Source: Turbatrix aceti (taxonomy: Eukaryota > Nematoda > Chromadorea > Rhabditida > Panagrolaimidae). Taken from it: DNA of 64,000 nt. Both the position numbers and the translations under genes were made by a program. Shown one piece after another: positions 60,603-64,000 of this stretch (within the stretch, counting starts at the first letter, position 1; each line of letters opens with the position of its first letter). The notes beneath the pieces are model-generated. The model was not told where the DNA came from, made no database searches, and worked only from the letters and a program-made list of their open reading frames with translations. The stretch lies in assembly GCA_963969345.1 (NCBI GenBank), contig OZ017768.1:6100718-6164717 (forward strand), written 5' to 3'.

Positions 60603-61296
60603 GTCTACGCTGACTGAGAGGATCGATGTATGTACGTAAGATTGTGGGAAGCGAAGGAAGCTTTGCTTCGTCAGTGGAAAAGCAAGAATTTATGGAGGAG
60701 TGTGCAGGGGGTGTGGGGCTCCTTCAGGGCCGTCACACGGGCCACAAGCGGATGAGGTGTCGCTTTTGACTCACCGCAACGTTGTTGGAACAGCAAAAAA
60801 AGCGTGTATACGCCAAAACACCCAAAATTTCGACGTCGAGTCGAACAGGGGGCAGAGGCCATGACTGGTTTTCCCGGGGCAACGACATCCCCGGCAGACG
60901 GCGCCTGACAACAGCGTTGTTGGATGAATCAGGTCGTTAGCGATGATGTCCTGGGAACGTGCTATTCAAACACATATTTTTACGACGCGTGTGCATCGTC
61001 ATTTTGAAATTCGTCTTTTTTTGTAAAACAAAATCGTTACCAAAAAAATTCAAGTATTTCAAAAATTTATCAGCTTTTATAAATTATAATTTATAATCCA
61101 TGACAAAAATTTAATTAATAAATAACACAAATGTCCGTTTACAAAACATGCAACGGTAAATACATCCGTTCTGCTGGAGTTCAAAAAATTTGAAACCTTT
61201 CTTTTTTGTTAACGTAAATTTGCCATTTTGAAGCAAATTTGTGTTTTTCGAATGTTCGAAATCCGAAAACCTCATCCAGGTTTTGGTGCTGCACAC
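60603..61296. other. upstream region of claudin-like gene 1, includes copied sequence
   Basis: Sequence at about 60895-61190 (CGCCTGACAACA, TAATCCATGACAAAAA, TTAATTAATAAATAACACAA, CCGTTTACAAAA) reappears at about 62640-62940 upstream of the second gene, next to the 3' end of the fumarate reductase gene. Confidence 0.55.
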
Positions 61297-61675
61297 CAGA
61301 GTTGTCGACCGAGCCGAGCATTTCGAGCATTCGAGCGAGCCGAGCCACTCGCTCGAATGCTCGGCTCGAAGATCACCGAGCCGAGCCGAGCGGCTCGAAT
61401 GCTCGGCTCGGAGGATTCCGAGCCGAGCCTAAAAAATGACCCAAAAATGACGAAAAATGACTTTTTTTTATGCCAAAACTATTATATTTGTAGTTAATTT
61501 ACGCTAAATTGTACAATTTCAAACACGTTTTTTGTTATAAAATAGTTTTTGTTGCCGCAAAATTTTTTTTTCTACGCGAAAATTGAGTGGAAAAAATTGC
61601 CATGCTCGGTTCGAGCGAGCCGAGCCGCTCGCTCGAATGCTCGGCTCGGCAATTTTGACTCGGTCGACAACTCTG
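61297..61675. mobile_element. hAT-type MITE, copy B, complete
   Basis: 379 bp, beginning CAGAGTTGTCGACCGAGCC and ending with the near-inverse GACTCGGTCGACAACTCTG. It is flanked by the 8-bp target site duplication CTGCACAC (61289-61296 and 61676-61683). An 8-bp duplication and CAGAG ends are hAT hallmarks. The inner ends hold palindromic clusters of CGAGC/GCTCG. Non-coding, so it needs a transposase in trans. Confidence 0.92.
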
Positions 61676-61874
61676 CTGCACACTTTTCCTTAATCACAAC
61701 GACTCATCCAATGTCCATATCGTCATTTATAAACGTTTTTTTTATTTTAATTTTACAATATTTATAACATAATATTAAAAATTATTTTAATAATTTTAAA
61801 ACTTTAAAAATTTATATTGCGCAACAAAATAAAAATTGTTTTTTTTTTTAATTTTATGCAAAATGTGTAACTTT

Positions 61875-62514
61875 TCAAAGGCATATACTACCGAAAAAAG
61901 CAGTTATTCCGCCGATAACGATGCACACGGCGGATAGGATGTTTGCTCCGATGGCCAGGCCGATGCTGTAGCCCAGCTTGGATTCATTCAAGGAGCCCGT
62001 GGCCACGGCATCGACCCAATCTTGGCGCTTGACGCCGAACACGATCAAACCGATTGTAATGTTTATCGTAATGATGGCGGCGACCGCAGGCAAAACGTGG
62101 AGGGCGTACTTTCGAAAACAGCACGCGCAGAACGATATCACAGCCCAGGCTACCGCAAAAACTTGGTGCGCAATTGCAAACGAAAAAGTCACGATGATCA
62201 ATATATTACCGGGCAGCTTCTGAAATCAGTGGGCGATCAAAAAACAGTCACTGTGGAAAAACAGTTTTTTTAAGAATGCCATTTATTTGCCCAAAAGTTG
62301 TTCGCCTGGCGTCTGTCTCCGAGCTACGACTCACCTTTGTGGGGCACTGGACCCGGTTCGAAACGTCTGAATTGCTGGATTTCATGCAGGTGGTAAGGCC
62401 GAGGCTACGGCCGCCAACAAACATCCATCCAGGGGTCAGAAGGGCGACGAGGGTCGCTGCCAGGCAGATAGTCATCGCCACGATGTAGATTACCTGGCCG
62501 AGATAGGAGCACAT
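61875..62514 (-). CDS. claudin-like four-pass membrane protein 2
   Basis: Two exons, 62514-62335 and 62219-61875, give 174 residues. Paralogue of the gene at 59600-60602: MCSYLGQV at the start, TPGWMF, GLTTC, QCPTK in the first loop, then KLPGNI, FAVAWAVISFCACC, HVLPAVAAI and GYSIGLAIGANIL. The donor GTGAGTCGTAGCT and nearby intron sequence match gene 1. A tandem duplication is clear; the role remains inferred. Confidence 0.75.
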
Positions 62515-63086
62515 GTCCACGTAGAGGTTTCTCTGAGAATGAAGGAAGGTGGACGTCAAGCTGGGGTGGCTGGCGTCCGACGGATGTCCAAAACACAAAG
62601 ACAGAGATCATGATCACCTTTTCCTGGGCAACTCCGGTGACAGCGCCTAACAACACCGTAAGTCAAATGTTGTCGTTGTCGTTGGCGATGTAGTCCTTGG
62701 TACCGGTGCACCGGGTGCATGCACTTTTTTAAATGACGCGTGTTTTGTGGTTTCAACATCATTTTTTATAAAAAAAAAAATTGTTTTGCCCCAAAAAAAA
62801 ATCAAGTGCACATGTATCAAAAATTTACCAGCTATTGTAATCCATGACAAAAAGTTAATTAATAAATAAATAACACAAGAGCCCGTTTACAAAAAAATGC
62901 AGCGGCAAATTTTACCGTTCTGCTCTGGAGTAAGTTCAACAAAAAAATTGAAAATGGCCATAATTTAAAATGATAAACAGAAATGTGATTTTTGTTTTGA
63001 ACAAAAATGGCCGATAGAAGCCAGAAGCTTGCAAACGGGCAAAAAAGACATTCAACAAATAATAAATAAACCTGGTCAAAGAAGTT
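62515..63086. other. spacer between claudin-like gene 2 and fumarate reductase
   Basis: The part 62640-62940 is the counterpart of 60895-61190. No gene. Confidence 0.45.
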
Positions 63087-64000
63087 CTACAATTCGTCGC
63101 GACTTTCGTTGTGGTAGTTGACATTCGCCGCATTTCGGCCGGCAATTCGCCCGAAAACGACGCATTCAAGGAGAGAGTTGCCACCGAGGCGGTTGCTGCC
63201 GTGGACGCCACCGGTGACCTCGCCGGCAGCCAGAAGCCCGTTGAAGGGTTTTTCCATGAATTCGCTGAATACGGCAGCGTGGCGATCAATTTTGAGACCA
63301 CCCATCGTGTAGTGAATCGCGGGAGTGATCTGCGCGACGTAGAGTGGCTCATCTGGGGACAGGCTTTGGGGGAAGACGGTCTTGTCAAACTCATCCCTGA
63401 CTTTGGTGCCCGCAGCCGATTTTGTGACGAATTCGTTGTACTTGTTCAAAGTCGCGGTAAGAGCCGCCGGTTCGGCACCGATGTAGGCCGCTGCGGCTTC
63501 GGCGTTGTCAAACTTCTGAAATGCACACAAACTGATAAATACAAGCAAATGAGAGAAAAAATGAACCTTGAAGAATCCCTTGACGTTCGCGTAAAAGCTA
63601 AAAGCAGGCCGTCCGAAAGATTCGACGGACGCCTCGTTCATGATCATGTAGGCGATGTGGACGCCGCCGGCTTCTTCCTTGGTGCCGCATTTCTTGAAAA
63701 TCTTATCCGAGAGGTAATCCCTGCGTCCGAGTTCGTTGCCGAACCTTTGACCTTTTTCGTTTACCTAAAAAACACAAAAAAATTGGTCAAACACATGAAA
63801 AACCTCAAAACCAACCAAAATGGCGCCCTTGCCACGAAGTGCTTCAGCGGCGAGGAACTTTGTACCTGCACTCGGATTTTTAGGATCAACAAATGACGTC
63901 GGATGCACCTGGACGTACTGCATGCCGACAAGAGCGGCACCCATCGCACGGGCCATCTTCACGCCATCGCCGGTTGCAAATTGACCATTTGTAGATGGAA
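63087..64000 (-). CDS. soluble fumarate reductase (flavocytochrome c/Osm1 family), 3' part
   Basis: Three exons on the minus strand, beyond 64000-63816, 63764-63567 and 63515-63087; the 5' part lies outside the window. The FAD-dependent enzyme reduces fumarate to succinate, with roles in redox balance under low oxygen. Visible are [23 protein letters not shown], the [14 protein letters not shown] segment (catalytic Arg region), [62 protein letters not shown], the FAD-binding end of the family. It ends RDEL, close to an ER-retention KDEL-type signal, which may be chance or a location signal. No start can be assigned. Confidence 0.9.

Overview
The window reads as nuclear DNA of a nematode. The evidence is a cytoplasmic intermediate filament protein with the long (lamin-like) coil 1B and a lamin tail domain, a divergent nuclear receptor of the nematode type, saposin-like genes behind intestinal-type GATA sites, short introns ending in TTTTCAG, and several start codons lying directly behind splice acceptors, as expected with spliced-leader trans-splicing. 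Exons are GC-rich and introns and spacers are AT-rich. I cannot name the species. All gene models are hand-spliced from reading frame, splice signals and protein similarity known to me; no search was run.

Layout: 0-4.4 kb, non-coding, with a 1.06-kb inverted-repeat element. 4.5-6.3 kb (+), vesicular monoamine transporter. 6.4-7.6 kb (-), cyclin H. 8.4-13.0 kb (-), ZNF800-like zinc-finger protein. 14.0-14.4 kb (-), nucleoside diphosphate kinase. 15.3-18.2 kb (+), Elongator subunit ELP4 followed closely by mitochondrial GTPase MTG1, an operon candidate. 18.7-22.3 kb (+), an unrecognised gene and its decayed tandem copy. 22.3-29.8 kb, gene-poor. 29.9-37.7 kb (+), an ADAMTS metalloprotease with several possible C-termini. 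39.1 kb, tRNA-Gln. 41.6-44.1 kb (+), intermediate filament gene with two candidate first exons. 44.4-46.8 kb (-), nuclear receptor with a foldback element in an intron. 47.4-48.9 kb, a large foldback element beside an inverted pair of coding-like segments. 49.8-52.3 kb (+), chaperonin CCT theta. 52.4-55.0 kb (-), saposin-like genes within a tandem duplication. 56.1-59.2 kb (-), CLC-7-type chloride transporter with one apparent frameshift. 59.6-62.5 kb (-), two claudin-like four-pass membrane proteins. 63.1-64.0 kb (-), 3' part of a soluble fumarate reductase.

Most genes are unrelated housekeeping, neuronal or cuticle/matrix genes, so the window is an ordinary chromosome arm or centre segment and not a functional cluster. 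Its notable features are structural: three local tandem duplications (orphan gene, saposin-like, claudin-like), two of them with a copy of the same hAT-type MITE in the spacer, several inverted-repeat elements, and genes with compatible alternative ends. I found no CRISPR array, no virus-like gene and no obvious new multi-gene system.
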